A stretch of DNA of 64,000 nucleotides from the NCBI GenBank assembly GCA_030867875.1, contig JAOWCC010000577.1, positions 75,387,012 to 75,451,011 on the forward strand, given 5' to 3'. The translations under genes were made by a program, and so were the position numbers. Numbering within the stretch: the first letter of the stretch is position 1; each line of letters starts with the position of its first letter. Positions 53,458-64,000 of the stretch are shown piece after piece. Under the pieces are notes generated by a model that had not been told where the DNA came from, searched no databases, and saw only the letters and a program-made list of their open reading frames with translations. Source of the stretch: Actinernus sp. WN-2022 (lineage: Eukaryota > Cnidaria > Anthozoa > Actiniaria > Actinernidae).

Positions 53458-53961
53458 TTAGAAGCAAAGGCGACCGTCGCATTGTCGGGGGCCATCAGCC
53501 GCGAGGCATAAAAAATCCAAAGGACGGATTTTTAGGACCAGGTGATTGGCCCTACTGTCATTGTAGTAGACATGCAGACGGGACATCGGTGGCGTGATTT
53601 CGGCGGTAGCCTGGGGTGAAATCAGGGATACTCCACCAGAGGACCCCATGTGGGGCATGTAGGGCGTTCGTGTTTTGTCCCAATTATCCGGCTTGTAAAT
53701 GCCCGTTCCCCAGCACTGCAAATGCCACCGGCCAAGCATAAAGACAGACCGGGCCTCCAAGGGTGCNNNNNNNNNNNNNNNNNNNNNNNNNNNNNNNNNN
53801 NNNNNNNNNNNNNNNNNNNNNNNNNNNNNNNNNNNNNNNNNNNNNNNNNNNNNNNNNNNNNNNNNNATGTTCTCGTACTCTCTTTTCTGCTCGGAAAAAC
53901 GTCTAACAGGAATATTGGGCAATTGATATTGTAGCTCAGTGTGGCACCAAACCCTTCTCAT
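53458..53961 (-). CDS. Protein interrupted by assembly gap
   Basis: ATG 53961; the frame is open on both sides of the 100-N gap, if the gap size is right. The visible C-terminal part (ARSVFMLGRWHLQCWGTGIY, then LHVYYNDSRANHLVLKIRPL) has beta-strand character. The N-terminal 31 residues are charged. Family unknown. Gap length is a placeholder, so the join is uncertain. Confidence 0.4.
   Translation of the reverse strand: MRRVWCHTELQYQLPNIPVRRFSEQKREYENXXXXXXXXXXXXXXXXXXXXXXXXXXXXXXXXXXAPLEARSVFMLGRWHLQCWGTGIYKPDNWDKTRTPYMPHMGSSGGVSLISPQATAEITPPMSRLHVYYNDSRANHLVLKIRPLDFLCLAADGPRQCDGRLCF
53767..53866. other. Assembly gap, exactly 100 N
   Basis: A run of 100 unknown bases inside the last gene of the virus-like block. 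The round length suggests a placeholder rather than a measured gap. Confidence 0.95.
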
Positions 53962-54056
53962 GGCCTTCGCGTCTTCTAGTGCTCTGTGTGCTGTTAAACA
54001 GGAGAAAAAATATCAACATATGAAACTCATTCTCTTCATGGCCCTTGATCATGAGT

Positions 54057-54281
54057 GATTGCAGAATACCACACATATCGCTTCATTAATAATTCATTTT
54101 CCATACAAGCCCTCTAAAAACCTTAAAACCTCAAATTAAAAGAAAATCCTAACCATTTTCCATCAAAAATCAATCTTAGAACGAGTCTAAATACACTTGA
54201 AAGAAAAAATGAGAATTTAGCACAGCTTTTGAGCAATATTTTGAAGGGAGAGGTACATTTGTATTTGTGGGGTATTCTGCA
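54057..54281. mobile_element. MITE family copy 3 (GCAGAATACC ends)
   Basis: Ends GATTGCAGAATACCACAC / TGTGGGGTATTCTGCA. The inside is the reverse of copies 1 and 2 (CTTCATTAATAATTCATTTT) and more diverged. Confidence 0.7.
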
Positions 54282-54305
54282 TGCAGGCCGCTGTGGAAAT
54301 ACAGC

Positions 54306-54723
54306 CATTATAATCACAGGTAACCCAAGCTGACTGTAAGCGGCAATATTTACTAGCACTTGTATGGGATTTTTAGTCTTGGATTTTCAAAACTAATATT
54401 GAATAAAAGAGCAACAATATTTACAGGGTGTGTTTATTTGTCCATAGCTAGAGCTGCGTGGTTGCACTTTCAGCATCTTTTGGCAGCTTTTGACATTAGC
54501 AGTTCTGTACACAATATGTACATGTAGTGTACAGAACTGCTGAGGTAAGAAGTCACAGAAAAACACTGAAATTGCAACTACACAGAATCATGGACAAATA
54601 AACACACTATAAGAATTGCTGCTCTTTTATTCAATATTAGTTTTGAAAATCCAAGACTAAAAATCCCATATAAATGCTTGTAAATATTGCCACTTACAGA
54701 GCTTGGGTTACCTGTGTATAATG
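54306..54723. repeat. 418-bp foldback element with long imperfect arms
   Basis: The left arm (CACAGGTAACCCAAGCT, TGGGATTTTTAGTCTTGG, CTAATATTGAATAAAAGAGC) is inverted in the right arm. The centre CAGTTCTGTACAC...GTGTACAGAACTG lies near 54514. It has no coding capacity. Arm identity is about 85-90% by eye. Confidence 0.7.
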
Positions 54724-55116
54724 ATAAATGTTAGGCTGCACATTCCTATGCATTTTGGTAAATTAGGATTTTGGTGGAGATGAACGACTTACCATTATAT
54801 TCCTCATCTGGAAAGTAGGTATTGTACAGGGCTTCCATGCCAACTTTCTGTGATTTCCCTTGTTCTGCAAGTTTCTGTGCTAGGCCACTGCTTTTTATCT
54901 GGGTAAATAAGTGTTAAAGTATCCAATGAAGCATGTGTATATATGTCTTTTGTTATTTTATTTTTTTCAATTTGAGCAAATTAATCAATGCTTTTAAACC
55001 AAACTTTCACAGCACTCATGCATTTGCACCCATGGATCTCACAGGATATATGCCATATACAGATCACATATATCATACTCTGTTTACCAATTACTTGGGC
55101 AATGCATCAAGGGAGG

Positions 55117-55330
55117 GAGGGAGGGAGGGATGAGGAGGAGGCGGCAGGCGTTCAGGGATTGTGAGTGTTGTTAGTTGCTAGACTAGATATTTGTAGTCTA
55201 GAACGACATTTTAGACTAGACTACCTAGGTTAACAATTTCTAGACTAGACTAGAAAATGATAGCTGAAGTATAGTTTTTAGACTAGACTACCTTGGTCAT
55301 TAATTTTCCTCTCCTCGGTAAAAACACAAC
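55117..55330. repeat. GGGA microsatellite and TAGACTAGAC minisatellite
   Basis: (GGGA)n at 55109-55129, then degenerate repeats of TAGACTAGACTACCTAGG from about 55175 to 55300. Confidence 0.6.
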
Positions 55331-56754
55331 TGTCTGTAGCTTTTGTCAACAAGAAAAAAATCAATGAAACATAAATCAGTGTAATCTTGTAACACGGTAC
55401 ATTATATCAACCCAAGAACTGAGAAATAAGAAAGTTATCAACTCCGCGAGGATAAGGAAAACGAACTGTTTTTAAAATTGGTGTTTTTGAGATTAAATAA
55501 ACTTTGTTTAATTATCTGGTGGTTTGTTTATATTCGTATGGTAATTATAGTTCAGTTTTAGAGAAGAATTTGCATCACAAGAGTTTTCCTCCAAACAATA
55601 GGCTCTTCAGTTATCGTTAATCCCTAAGGACAATAGCAAAATTTCTCTTATGAGTCGCAGGATCTTCAGCATTTGCTATGTCCTCACATTTGGTTAGATT
55701 GCCCAAGCACTTCTTTGCATTTGTAATCATAGAATCTGTCATCCTTTTACACTTTTCTCCTTTCTTCATTTTCTTGCACTAAATTACAAAAGAGTAATAC
55801 CATCACATGTTTTTTTTTTAAGTTTAAAAAGTATAGTGAAAATGAATTATAAATTTATTTTAGGTCCTATTAAATTACGAAAACGCAATTTCATGTCAAT
55901 TTAACTTAGAAATAACTAGTCTCAGAAATTAATGTATTGATACATAATAATAATAAGTCTTGTTTATTGCACTCTGTTGCAGAATAAATCTGAATATTAA
56001 CAAGTGATAATACAAAATACTAAGTACTGAACTAAATAAAAATCCTAACTATAAATCCTATAATTAAATTCTAATTATGAATACACGCTATGTTATTATA
56101 GCATACTAATACCTAAAGGTTGTGAAAGCTTCTGTTCTCTTTATCCTAGATCTCCTTGATATACTGGTAGATTCTTAAATTATAGGGTGCGGTTACATAT
56201 TCCACCTTAGGATATAAAAAGGGTGGTCGGTACGGTTCTTCATAGAAGATGCAAAGTTCTGGCAAAGAGAACACCTGTGAGTGTCAATATTTCCTTATAG
56301 TTACAAGAGGGATAAGGGCTCTTTTCTGGATGGATTCTAGCCATGATGAAAAATATTCTGGAATATCCTGCATGCCTGGACAGCTCCAGGGTAAATCTGA
56401 TAGCACATTTGTACACACTGATTATATTATGTGACGAAACACCAGCCTTGTAAGAAGTCTTAATAAATAAAAATAAACGAAATAATTTGTAACTGCATAT
56501 TTTTTTCTTTATTATTTCAAATTCATGTTAGATGGACAGATGGAACTTGTATATATTTTAAATTGTTTAAAACCGATCAACTTTCACCTTCGCCCTTTGG
56601 TCAGTGGTCTACTCCCCTTCGTATGAGTTGGACAAACTAAGGCACGTCTGTAACCGTGCTGTACCGTAGTTCTGTAATTTGATTGGACAGCAGGGTAAAA
56701 AGTATGTTAAACCATTTCTTCGTCTCGGCATGCTGTACAGTAACCGTGCTTCAG
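55331..56754. other. Gene-free AT-rich stretch
   Basis: No convincing coding region on either strand. Possible small open frames have no recognisable content. Confidence 0.45.
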
Positions 56755-57858
56755 TCAGGGCTTTAATTTGTCCCACAAATATGAAATCCGCTTTAGTAGC
56801 AAGCAAATATACTGTACCTGGCATGGAGTTTTCTTCACGTTCTCCAGATCGGTATGGAACGTTTTTGAGCGATGGTTCCCACAGATGATGATTTCGGTTT
56901 CAGCGCTTTTGGCCAGAAGGACTTCATGGCAAGAAGCGTCCTGATCCATTGTGCACTTCGCTACCTTGAAACCATTTGCAAGGAGATCATCTAGCATCTC
57001 TGCAAGTAAGTCTCCTTCCGCGCCAGCACTTGTCCCTGCCCAGTTGGACTCACTACCCATCTTGCAGCGGTGCGCAAATGCAATAATATTTCCAGTCTGA
57101 TGATCGTGAATAGTCGCCGAGCTATTGTTGGAGTAGTGACCACGGGTTAAGTAAAAGCCGTCGAACTCAATGTGAAGCTTATCCTTGTCGCCTCGCTGGA
57201 TGACCTGGCTTCTCGCCTGGCGAACACTCCAATCTGCTATTTCTTGAATGTAGGGTGCTATCCATCGAATGGTTGTAATCCAGTGTTTAGCACTGCACGG
57301 TTTGAGGCCAATAGTGCCAAGCACATGTTCGTAATCCTTATAATATTCTCCATTGATCAAAAAAGAAATAATTAAAAAATTCGGCAAGTAGGCCTTAGGC
57401 TTTGTTCGCCCCAGCGATATCACTCTGTTATCTAAAGGAATGGTTCGGACCCAATTGCATTCATCGCAAGTTATTAGGAACTTGCCATCGTTCGTTTCCG
57501 TATTTATGTTGTGACTTCCGCATTTTTCACAGACGTTTCCGGCCATAGAAATAGTGTCCAGGGTATGGGAAGATATGAAAATGTTTTGGTCATTATTCAC
57601 CGGTAGATTACTTCCAGTCAAGTCCCTGGTATCGTGACGAGCCGACGTAAAAATGGAGTTGATTTCTCTTTCGTAGCCACTGGCACTGCATTTTTCTTCG
57701 TTTCTTTCTTGTGAAAGTGGCTCAATACCAAACTCTTTGAAGACTCCTCTAACGTCTAGCTGCTCACTTGTTGGTACATTCTGTGAGCTCCCCTCATTAT
57801 CATCAAGCTCTTCCCGGGTTTCTTTATCGAAATCCCATCGGGCAGAATGGGGCGACAC
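56755..57858 (-). CDS. DDE-transposase-like protein with zinc ribbon
   Basis: 367 codons from ATG 57858. The first ~115 residues are acidic and low in structure. Residues about 110-140 form a zinc ribbon (CEKCGSHN...CDECNW). The core (about 150-340) has IEFDGFYLTRGHYSNN with one conserved Asp, an intervening HRCKMGSESNW, and CTMDQDASCHEVLL with a second Asp. This resembles the Mutator-like/DDE transposase fold found in many cnidarian repeat proteins, but the third acidic residue is not assigned. The C-terminal 25 residues look unrelated to the core and may be read-through past a lost splice site or a truncation. No TIRs were found around it. Confidence 0.55.
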   Translation of the reverse strand: MSPHSARWDFDKETREELDDNEGSSQNVPTSEQLDVRGVFKEFGIEPLSQERNEEKCSASGYEREINSIFTSARHDTRDLTGSNLPVNNDQNIFISSHTLDTISMAGNVCEKCGSHNINTETNDGKFLITCDECNWVRTIPLDNRVISLGRTKPKAYLPNFLIISFLINGEYYKDYEHVLGTIGLKPCSAKHWITTIRWIAPYIQEIADWSVRQARSQVIQRGDKDKLHIEFDGFYLTRGHYSNNSSATIHDHQTGNIIAFAHRCKMGSESNWAGTSAGAEGDLLAEMLDDLLANGFKVAKCTMDQDASCHEVLLAKSAETEIIICGNHRSKTFHTDLENVKKTPCQVQYICLLLKRISYLWDKLKP

Positions 57859-60128
57859 ATCCGGGACTTTTCTAAGCTGCCACCGCCAGATTCAAAAGAT
57901 AATTAGTCAATCGTAACAGAGAAAACGGGGCCGAAAGCTAAAGTGCTGTTAGAAAACTCTCTGATTACGTAAAATCGACTAGCGGTATACATATGCGACA
58001 CACGGCATTTCGGAGATGAAATAGTCATAAACAATTTGCGGGGATAACTAAAACTATAGCACAAATATTAAGCTTCTCAAATTGCAAGCGACATTTCTGT
58101 ATATTAGTAATTATTAGTATGGGGCAAAGTTAAAAGTCTATTTTCTCGGCGAAATCTGGCTCGATCAAAATGCGACAAACGGCAAAAGTGAGATCACGGC
58201 TTCATAAAACTATATCTCTTTTCTTGGCGCAATTTATTGAATATTTCACTTCTCAATTTCGATTTTTCCAGGCGAACTGCTCAAAATGCTAATTTGTTCC
58301 TTTAAAACTTCGCGCGGCAATTTCATTGATCCTCTTAGCTCCGCCTCCGAAGACAATGGAGCACACGTTGACCAGAAGCTCTATTGTAATCTGAAGTTAT
58401 TAATCCAAATCGAATTTGGCGCTCGAACAAACCTAATGAGGCGAAAAAATCTGTAATAATTGCTAAGGTGAAAAACCTAGGTTTTGAGTTCGAGTAGAGT
58501 TTCAAATAAATACTTCTGTTCTACCGTAGCTTAACGTTATAGTCAAGATATAGCTGTTTCCGTCTATGACCCATATCTGATCGGCCGATGAAACTGAAAA
58601 ATAGAGCAAACATTGAAAGCGGCTAGTGAAAATAAAACTTGGAAGCTCAAACAACCCAAATATTTAATGAAACAGGTTTAATGAAAGAGGTTTACTAAGG
58701 ATCCTTCAATTTTTTTCTAGAAGTCACATTCTCAGTGACGGCCGAGATGATAGAAACAGTATATTAAACAATCTGGTAATTTTAAAGTGTCTAATACGCA
58801 GTGATTTTCATAAACTTGTGAAATAGATACTAGAGTATTTAGCTCTAATATTACGCTTGAATTATATTTTGTGTGTGTGTTTATTTTACGATTATGCTCT
58901 ATTACATTTTGTTTAACTGGCTAATGAAAATCACTAATAATAAAGCTAAGGGAATTTAACTACCACTCCTCTTAAGCTTAGGGATTTTGAAGGAGTTTAT
59001 GCAGAACCTATGCCGATAATGAAAAAAATGCTGCAAATAAAGATATGCCTAATGAATGTCGTCTAGATACCGTAAGGCAGTTTTAGAACGTGTGTTTTTA
59101 TCTGAGTAAATTGATTTTGCGGTGGGCCTTTTTGGCTCTTATTGTTTGGCACTTGTTGGTAGATCCATAGAAAACAATTAACGAGCTCTGGGACTTCGTT
59201 AGTCCCATGATGAGTGTGATGACAGTTGATTGAAAGGCGCTTTAGCCGGTATTGGAACGAGGTATTCCCTGAAGGACTCCCTAACAGCCAATCGAAAGCG
59301 CTTTACTGAATATCTAATCAGGCGTATCATAATAATTCCCATCTCACATCTGATTAGCGACCGCAAGTGCATGTCGCCGAAAACAATAGGATTCAACGCG
59401 ATGCCGAAAGAAAATTAGTTTGAGTCTCTGCATCACTGACCGCAGCTTTTTCGCTGAAGTTCACTTGACACCCTACATTGAAAGTTTCCCTCGTCCAGCG
59501 ACCCTCGGAAGCTAGAATGGCTTTCTTGGTTTTATCGCTCTTTTTCGGCATTGAGAAGTCTACTAAAGCATGGAAAGTAAAATAACCCGGGTTGAAGTAG
59601 CAAAAAAAAAAACAATTTTATTGTAACTTTGACAAAATGTAAACAAACCGGGCTGCGCGCGCGCGATTTTTCGCTAAACCGGAAGTAATTTCCCCCCGCC
59701 ATTTGCATGAGCGCGCGCGGCGCCGACCCTTCATAGCAACGTCGCTGCTTGGCAACGGAATTGGTAAACGCACCCTTAAGCATACCCATAGATGCAACCG
59801 TTTGATGATGATGGAAATAATGGAGATAACTTATGCCATACGCAAAAACAACTGCGGTAATAACCATTTGTGTGTCTTTGGTTTATATTATATATTATAA
59901 CACGTAATAAAAGACTATTACTATATATATTTTTTTGCATACATTTTATTGCCACCTGAAGAAAATCTTATTTAGTTACAGTACATAACCTAACATCCAT
60001 TGTTATATAACTACATAATTTTGGTAGTTTTATAACATTTTGAAAAGTATTTTTGAAAAATGTTTTGAAAAAACATTGGAAAATATTACAGTAACTGAGA
60101 ATTATTGTTTGTTAGAAAAATTAAAAAA
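57859..60128. other. Gene-free stretch with a CpG-rich promoter-like spot
   Basis: No gene is supported. 59640-59760 is GC-rich with GCGCGCGCGCG, CCGGAAGT (ETS-type) and AGCAACGTCGCTGCTTGGCAAC (X-box-like), resembling a housekeeping promoter, but no exon could be attached. Confidence 0.4.
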
Positions 60129-60461
60129 TTAGAAGGGGCAATTTTCACTGTGATTTTTAATACTAGTGTTCAAGTGTGTTTTCTGTTCTTTGATTTGTTC
60201 CAGTCTTAGGTCTATTTCTTTACTTCTTTTTAGCAGTTCATTTTCCTCCTTTTCAAGATTTGCATTCTGTGCACATAGTGCCATCATATTATTTACCCAC
60301 GGTCGTTTTCTAGTTGTGCTTAGGGTTGGGGTTTGTAGAGGGTTTTGGCTAGGGTGAGGGATAGTGATTGGGATGGCATCAAGGTTGTCATCATCCCTGT
60401 CCTCTTGACTTAGGATGTTTACGGTTTCCATGGTTTCTAAGACGATTGAAAATAATTTCAT
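60129..60461 (-). CDS. Hypothetical 110-aa coiled-coil protein
   Basis: ATG 60461. The C-terminal half (LEKEENELLKRSKEIDLRLE) is a heptad-type coiled coil, and the centre is Pro/Thr-rich. No family is recognised. It may be the last exon of a transposon-related MADF/Myb-like protein, but this is not shown. Confidence 0.3.
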   Translation of the reverse strand: MKLFSIVLETMETVNILSQEDRDDDNLDAIPITIPHPSQNPLQTPTLSTTRKRPWVNNMMALCAQNANLEKEENELLKRSKEIDLRLEQIKEQKTHLNTSIKNHSENCPF

Positions 60462-62264
60462 GGTTTATAAGACAAATGATTGAGAAAACTGATTAAAATT
60501 CTATAAGAAAAGTGATTGAGAAAGGTTATGAGAAGGATTATAAGTTGTTACTACAATAATAATAATTATTATTATTAAGATAAAATAAGATAAAATATAG
60601 TTATTATTGATTGCATAAATTATATAAATTATTCTATATAAATTATGTAATTTTTTAAATAAGATTATGTTAATGTTATGATAAAAATGTTCAATAAAAA
60701 TGTTTAATAGAATCGGAAGAGTGTGTATTTCATATATAACAGATTCCTTCATCAGGGGTTAGGAAATCTGTTAGGACATAACTCAGAGGGACTCCGAGAT
60801 AGTCGCGTGTTTCTGCCTTGGGCCTAGGCCTAACCCAACACGCAAATACACAAACGCCGATTTTATTAGTTCGCCATTTTTATTAGTATGCCATTTTTAT
60901 TAGTACACGATGTGGAGAGCTTCGACGTTGGATTGAAAACTCCGACGTTGGATTGAAAACTCGACCGAAATATGGCAAGGGTAAACATTAGAATTGTGCC
61001 TCTTGGAACTTTGTGTCATTCTGGATCTTTGGAGCGATTCATAAAGTATTTAAGCCACTCACAAAGTGTTTATTTACAAAGTAATTAGTCTAGCTAGCTG
61101 TTCCATGGCATTGTACTGCAGTCTGTACTATGTCTGAAATGGTATAACTTATAACAGATAATATTAACGGTTTCAAGTTCAGTTTATAGAGTACTACAAT
61201 ACACTTATATTTATAAAATTACCTGGATTGGTGGTGGTGTTTATTATTGAAAAGTTCATCTATGTGAAAGTGTTGAGTAGAGAGCCAGTATTGTGGAGAA
61301 GAGAGCCAATATTGTGGAGAAGAGATGAGAGACTTGAACGGTTGAAACGGTTAAGTTAACGTCGTTTGTACAGAAAAATGTTCTTTGATAACGACTGATT
61401 ATTCGTTAATTTGATTTTAAAAAAGGTGCGCGAACATATGTAATAATCTGCGAGTATGTTTTGTTTGAAAATAACAGATGACGATCGATGCTTTGAAAAG
61501 GGGTTAAATCGGTGATGGGGCTGTTTCGGATCTGATTTGAGCGCTAATTTGTAACCTTTTTAAAGTCTGAATTGACCCAAACATTGTAGCCAAAATTAAC
61601 TCTAAAAAGGTACTGTTTTGGAAATTATAATGTCTGAATTGGGTTTGGGAGGGTGTGAATTGGGTTTTGAGAGGTTTGAATTGGGTTTGAAAGGGCATGA
61701 AATGGCACTGAAATTCGATCGCTTTGACCCATGGAAGGACTGTTAAACCTAACCATCAGGGCTAATTTGAATTACGTACTGGTTCTGTCGTGGCCCCAAA
61801 TATGTTACGGTCAAAATAAACTACTGCAGACTGTTTAGCTGAGTTACATGTAACTTATTCCAACTTGCAAAAGTGCCGGATTTAAACCCACCATAGCTAT
61901 ATTATATTATTGTATTAAATGAAAAACAAATCTGTATGCCAGTACTTAAAGCACATCAAGTACTAGAGTACAGAAATATGTAGGACTATGTTTCTAAATG
62001 CTACAAGATGTTGTATCGACAAAATAAATTGAAATAAAATGAAACATCAGTTCATTTTGAGAGTTCAATGCTGAGCAATCCCATAGGAATTCCATAATCC
62101 ATAATGGAGGGATACAGTGAGTGTCTCACTGTTCTTGCTGTACTTGATGTACTTGAGAACCATGCTGTTCTCAACAGATATCACTACTTCTGCTCGAGAG
62201 TTGACCGTATGAATTGTGCTGAATAACACCTTTAAGAATTACGTTAAAAACATTCAGGGCAACT
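60462..62264. other. AT-rich stretch with simple repeats
   Basis: Very AT-rich at 60500-60720. TTTTATTAGT(T/A) recurs at 60860-60905, and GTTGGATTGAAAACTC is doubled at 60928-60962. AGAGCCA-TATTGTGGAGAAG is doubled at 61280-61325, and TGAATTGGGTTT is repeated three times near 61632-61690. No gene is supported. Confidence 0.45.
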
Positions 62265-62531
62265 TCACGGGTGAAAGAACAAAACCATGGCGTTACTGAA
62301 CTCGGAGTTCGGCGAAGACGGCGAATTATAGCTTGGTGAATTCTCAGCCATTGGCCAAATACCGGTTACAACTTGGCAATCGCTATGCAGTTTACCGTGC
62401 TTAGCACAAACATCGCCCATGACACCATCTAAATCCCGAAATAGGTTTTGAACTATGCCTCTCCTTTGCTGATCTCCATCCTCTTCACTGCCTAAAACAT
62501 CTATAAATTTACAAAGAAATAGGCTCTTCAA
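62265..62531 (-). CDS. Hypothetical fragment beside the CACTA-like gene
   Basis: 88 codons with no ATG at the start. AAGATGGCGGC (a YY1-type site) lies just upstream on the minus strand. The product has two Cys and a Ser/Pro-rich end. No family is recognised. It may be an exon. Confidence 0.25.
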   Translation of the reverse strand: MKSLFLCKFIDVLGSEEDGDQQRRGIVQNLFRDLDGVMGDVCAKHGKLHSDCQVVTGIWPMAENSPSYNSPSSPNSEFSNAMVLFFHP

Positions 62532-62713
62532 CGCTGTGTTCAGCCGCCATCTTGGAAATTGACAATACCCATGATTATCTGCGCGCCTACGATGATAACA
62601 GGGGAAGGGGTATCTGACCCAGCGTGTTGCCTTTGAGGAGACGGCTAATTATATCAACTTTACCAAAAAGTGTATTGCAGTGTGTTGCTTGCTGCAGTGC
62701 ATTGTCTTGTGTT

Positions 62714-63498
62714 CTAGTTAGCAACGTTTTGCAAAGTATGCCAATCCTGTAAAAAGAACCGTAAAGATGAGAGTGGTCCTTTCGAGGTTATCATCTTTTT
62801 TTGTAATGTCTTTGTAAAAGCCATGGGCTGAAGTTCCTTCTCTAAGGTAATGATTTGCCATTTCTGGAAGTTTTTGCAAGACAGATACTGCATTTGAGCC
62901 TGCTGTGTACCATGTGTTAACTTTAGTAAATCGCCATTTAAACCTTCAAAACCAAATAAGGAATAGCAGTACAGTGGGCCAATATCTTTCACTACCTCTT
63001 GCAAGTGAAGAAGGGAATAAACATTGATCAACTCATAGCTTGGACGATATAGCCGGCCAAACATTAAACAAAAATTCAAAGCAGCCTTTCACTCTTGAAC
63101 AGGTCATTGGGTGATATTGAATCCTGTAGTAAAAGGTAACTTTCTTCGACAACTAATAAGTAATGCTGAAAATACTCTTCTGCAAGAAAGCCATGCAAAA
63201 CGGGGACAGAATAGAAGCATAGCCATGATCGCAATTTTGATGCCTTCGAATGATTCTTATATTTCAAACCACGTGGTGTTCTTGAAATATTAACACGTGG
63301 ATGAATATTTATTAAACGTTTGTCAGTAAATGGCACAAAGGGACCACAGTAGCAATCGTCATTTCCCAGAAGAGTATCTGCGACACCTATTAATACACAA
63401 TGCATATAGTGTATAGCTGTACCTTTTATCAGATCATATGAAGGAAGGTAACAAAACCATGAGTGGCCTTTTATTCCATATTCAGAATTACCATTCAC
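62714..63498 (-). pseudogene. CACTA/EnSpm-type transposase C-terminal region (DUF4218-like), frameshifted
   Basis: The first segment (63498-63076) has GIKGHSWFCYLPSYDLIKGT and AIHYMHCVLIGVADTLL. The second (63079-62714) has the linked LYRPSYELINVYSLLHLQEV and GPLYCYSLFGFEGLNGDL. Both match the region after the catalytic core of CACTA-type transposases. A 1-nt shift at about 63077 separates two halves that read straight through in relatives, and the catalytic N-terminal part is not in the window. Confidence 0.7.
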
Positions 63499-63529
63499 AA
63501 CAGCTTGATGTGCATGAATCTATGGCGTT

Positions 63530-63835
63530 ATATCCCCGCCAAAATTCAAGTTTGCTTTTCGATGTTCAAGTATACAATTCAACTTTGTTATTCACGTTGC
63601 GACATTAGATATTCGCAATTCAACATTGCTGTTTGCTATTACGACAATCAAGTTTCACGATGCGACATTAGATGTTCGCAATTCAACATTGATATTCACT
63701 ATACGATATGCAACTTTCACAATTTTCCATCGGTGCAAATTTCCACACTTTATTTTCCCGTAAGCATCCAAGTTTCGCCATGCAACATTCAAGTTTCGCC
63801 ATGCAACATTCAAGTTTCGCCATTGAACTTCACGC
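63530..63835. repeat. Minisatellite with CGCCATGCAACATTCAAGTTT unit
   Basis: Degenerate 18-24 bp units containing AAGTTTCGCCATGCAACATT and TTCGCAATTCAACATTG. The last three units (63769-63823) are nearly perfect. The open frames here come from the repeat and are not genes. Confidence 0.65.
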
Positions 63836-64000
63836 ATGAATGGTACCCAAGGGTTTTGGAAAAGTGTCCATAACTTGAGCTGTCCGCTTATGGGAGTGTG
63901 TGCACAGAGAGTTGACTGTATCTATTTCACAGCTTTAGTAAAATCACTCTATAAGCAGCATAGCAATAAAACAAGTACTTCTACACTGACAAATTTCAAA

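Larger units (their letters stand above)
48310..53961. other. Compact virus-like block of unknown family (candidate endogenous viral element)
   Basis: Small, closely packed genes are arranged in two blocks that converge at 50760-50895: plus-strand genes from 48692 and minus-strand genes from 53961. Higher GC than the flanks, overlapping stop/start codons and shared promoter cassettes mark it as foreign. No polymerase, capsid or packaging gene is recognised. A 100-N gap at 53767 hides part of the last gene, and the block may be cut off there. Confidence 0.55.

Noticed and set aside
53650..53934. Plus-strand frames running through the N gap
   Set aside because: They are open only because unknown bases hide stops. 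The minus-strand frame has more protein-like content.
63463..63873. 136-codon frame at the right end
   Set aside because: It comes from a 20-bp minisatellite and has no independent support.

Overview
This is a eukaryotic, animal-type window. The genes have GT-AG introns and phase-1 exon modules, and the spaces between them are filled with many kinds of transposable element. The host gene product, repeated discoidin (F5/8 type C) domains plus a vWA domain, and the mix of elements (DNA polymerase B elements, a KIAA1958/Crypton-type recombinase, Gypsy, non-LTR and CACTA-like elements) fit a marine invertebrate, most likely an anthozoan cnidarian. The species assignment is inference.

Layout. (1) 1-6005 is a decayed copy of a secreted 7x discoidin + vWA gene. 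The intact copy is at 33319-42520 (15 exons, 1330 aa as modelled here). The two copies are nearly identical from 1/35992 to about 6143/42660, so this is a segmental duplication now separated by about 27 kb of mostly mobile DNA. (2) 8142-12793 is a minus-strand Gypsy-type LTR retrotransposon with short LTRs, a recognisable primer-binding site and polypurine tract, and several frameshifts. (3) 14553-26932 is the most striking object: a 12.38-kb inverted palindrome whose two 6.19-kb arms appear identical and carry the same four genes. These are an HTH-like 302-aa protein, a C2HC zinc-finger protein, a 1157-aa DNA polymerase B with an embedded endonuclease-VII-like zinc site, and an HTH/coiled-coil/membrane protein. 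The arms meet at a 6-nt loop inside nested short repeats. The outer ends are 5'-AG...CT-3' and are flanked by a 5-bp direct repeat GTTTT, as expected of an inserted unit. No integrase, capsid protein, packaging ATPase or protease is visible. (4) 27-33 kb holds dispersed repeats, a tRNA-derived SINE, a MITE and a broken tyrosine-recombinase (Crypton-type) gene. (5) 43-48 kb holds MITEs and a nested repeat in which a 2.2-kb TIR transposon with a 9-bp target duplication carries a RecQ-like helicase scrap and a 5'-truncated LINE.

(6) 48.3-53.96 kb is a compact, intron-poor, virus-like block unlike its surroundings: five small plus-strand genes converging on a set of minus-strand genes. The plus-strand genes share a promoter cassette (GGAA-TACGTCAGA, then a TATA box), and two of their stop codons lie inside the TATA box of the next gene. 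The minus-strand side holds a family of related small Cys-rich reading frames. I recognise no known virus family. The block contains a 100-N assembly gap. (7) 54-64 kb holds further MITE/foldback elements, a DDE-transposase-like gene, a broken CACTA-type (DUF4218-like) transposase, simple repeats and long stretches without a supportable gene.

How the parts work together: the only clear host gene is the secreted adhesive discoidin/vWA protein. Almost everything else is mobile or viral. The palindromic polymerase element looks like a self-contained DNA replicon (polymerase, DNA-binding factors, possible membrane anchor) that was captured in the genome as a head-to-head dimer.
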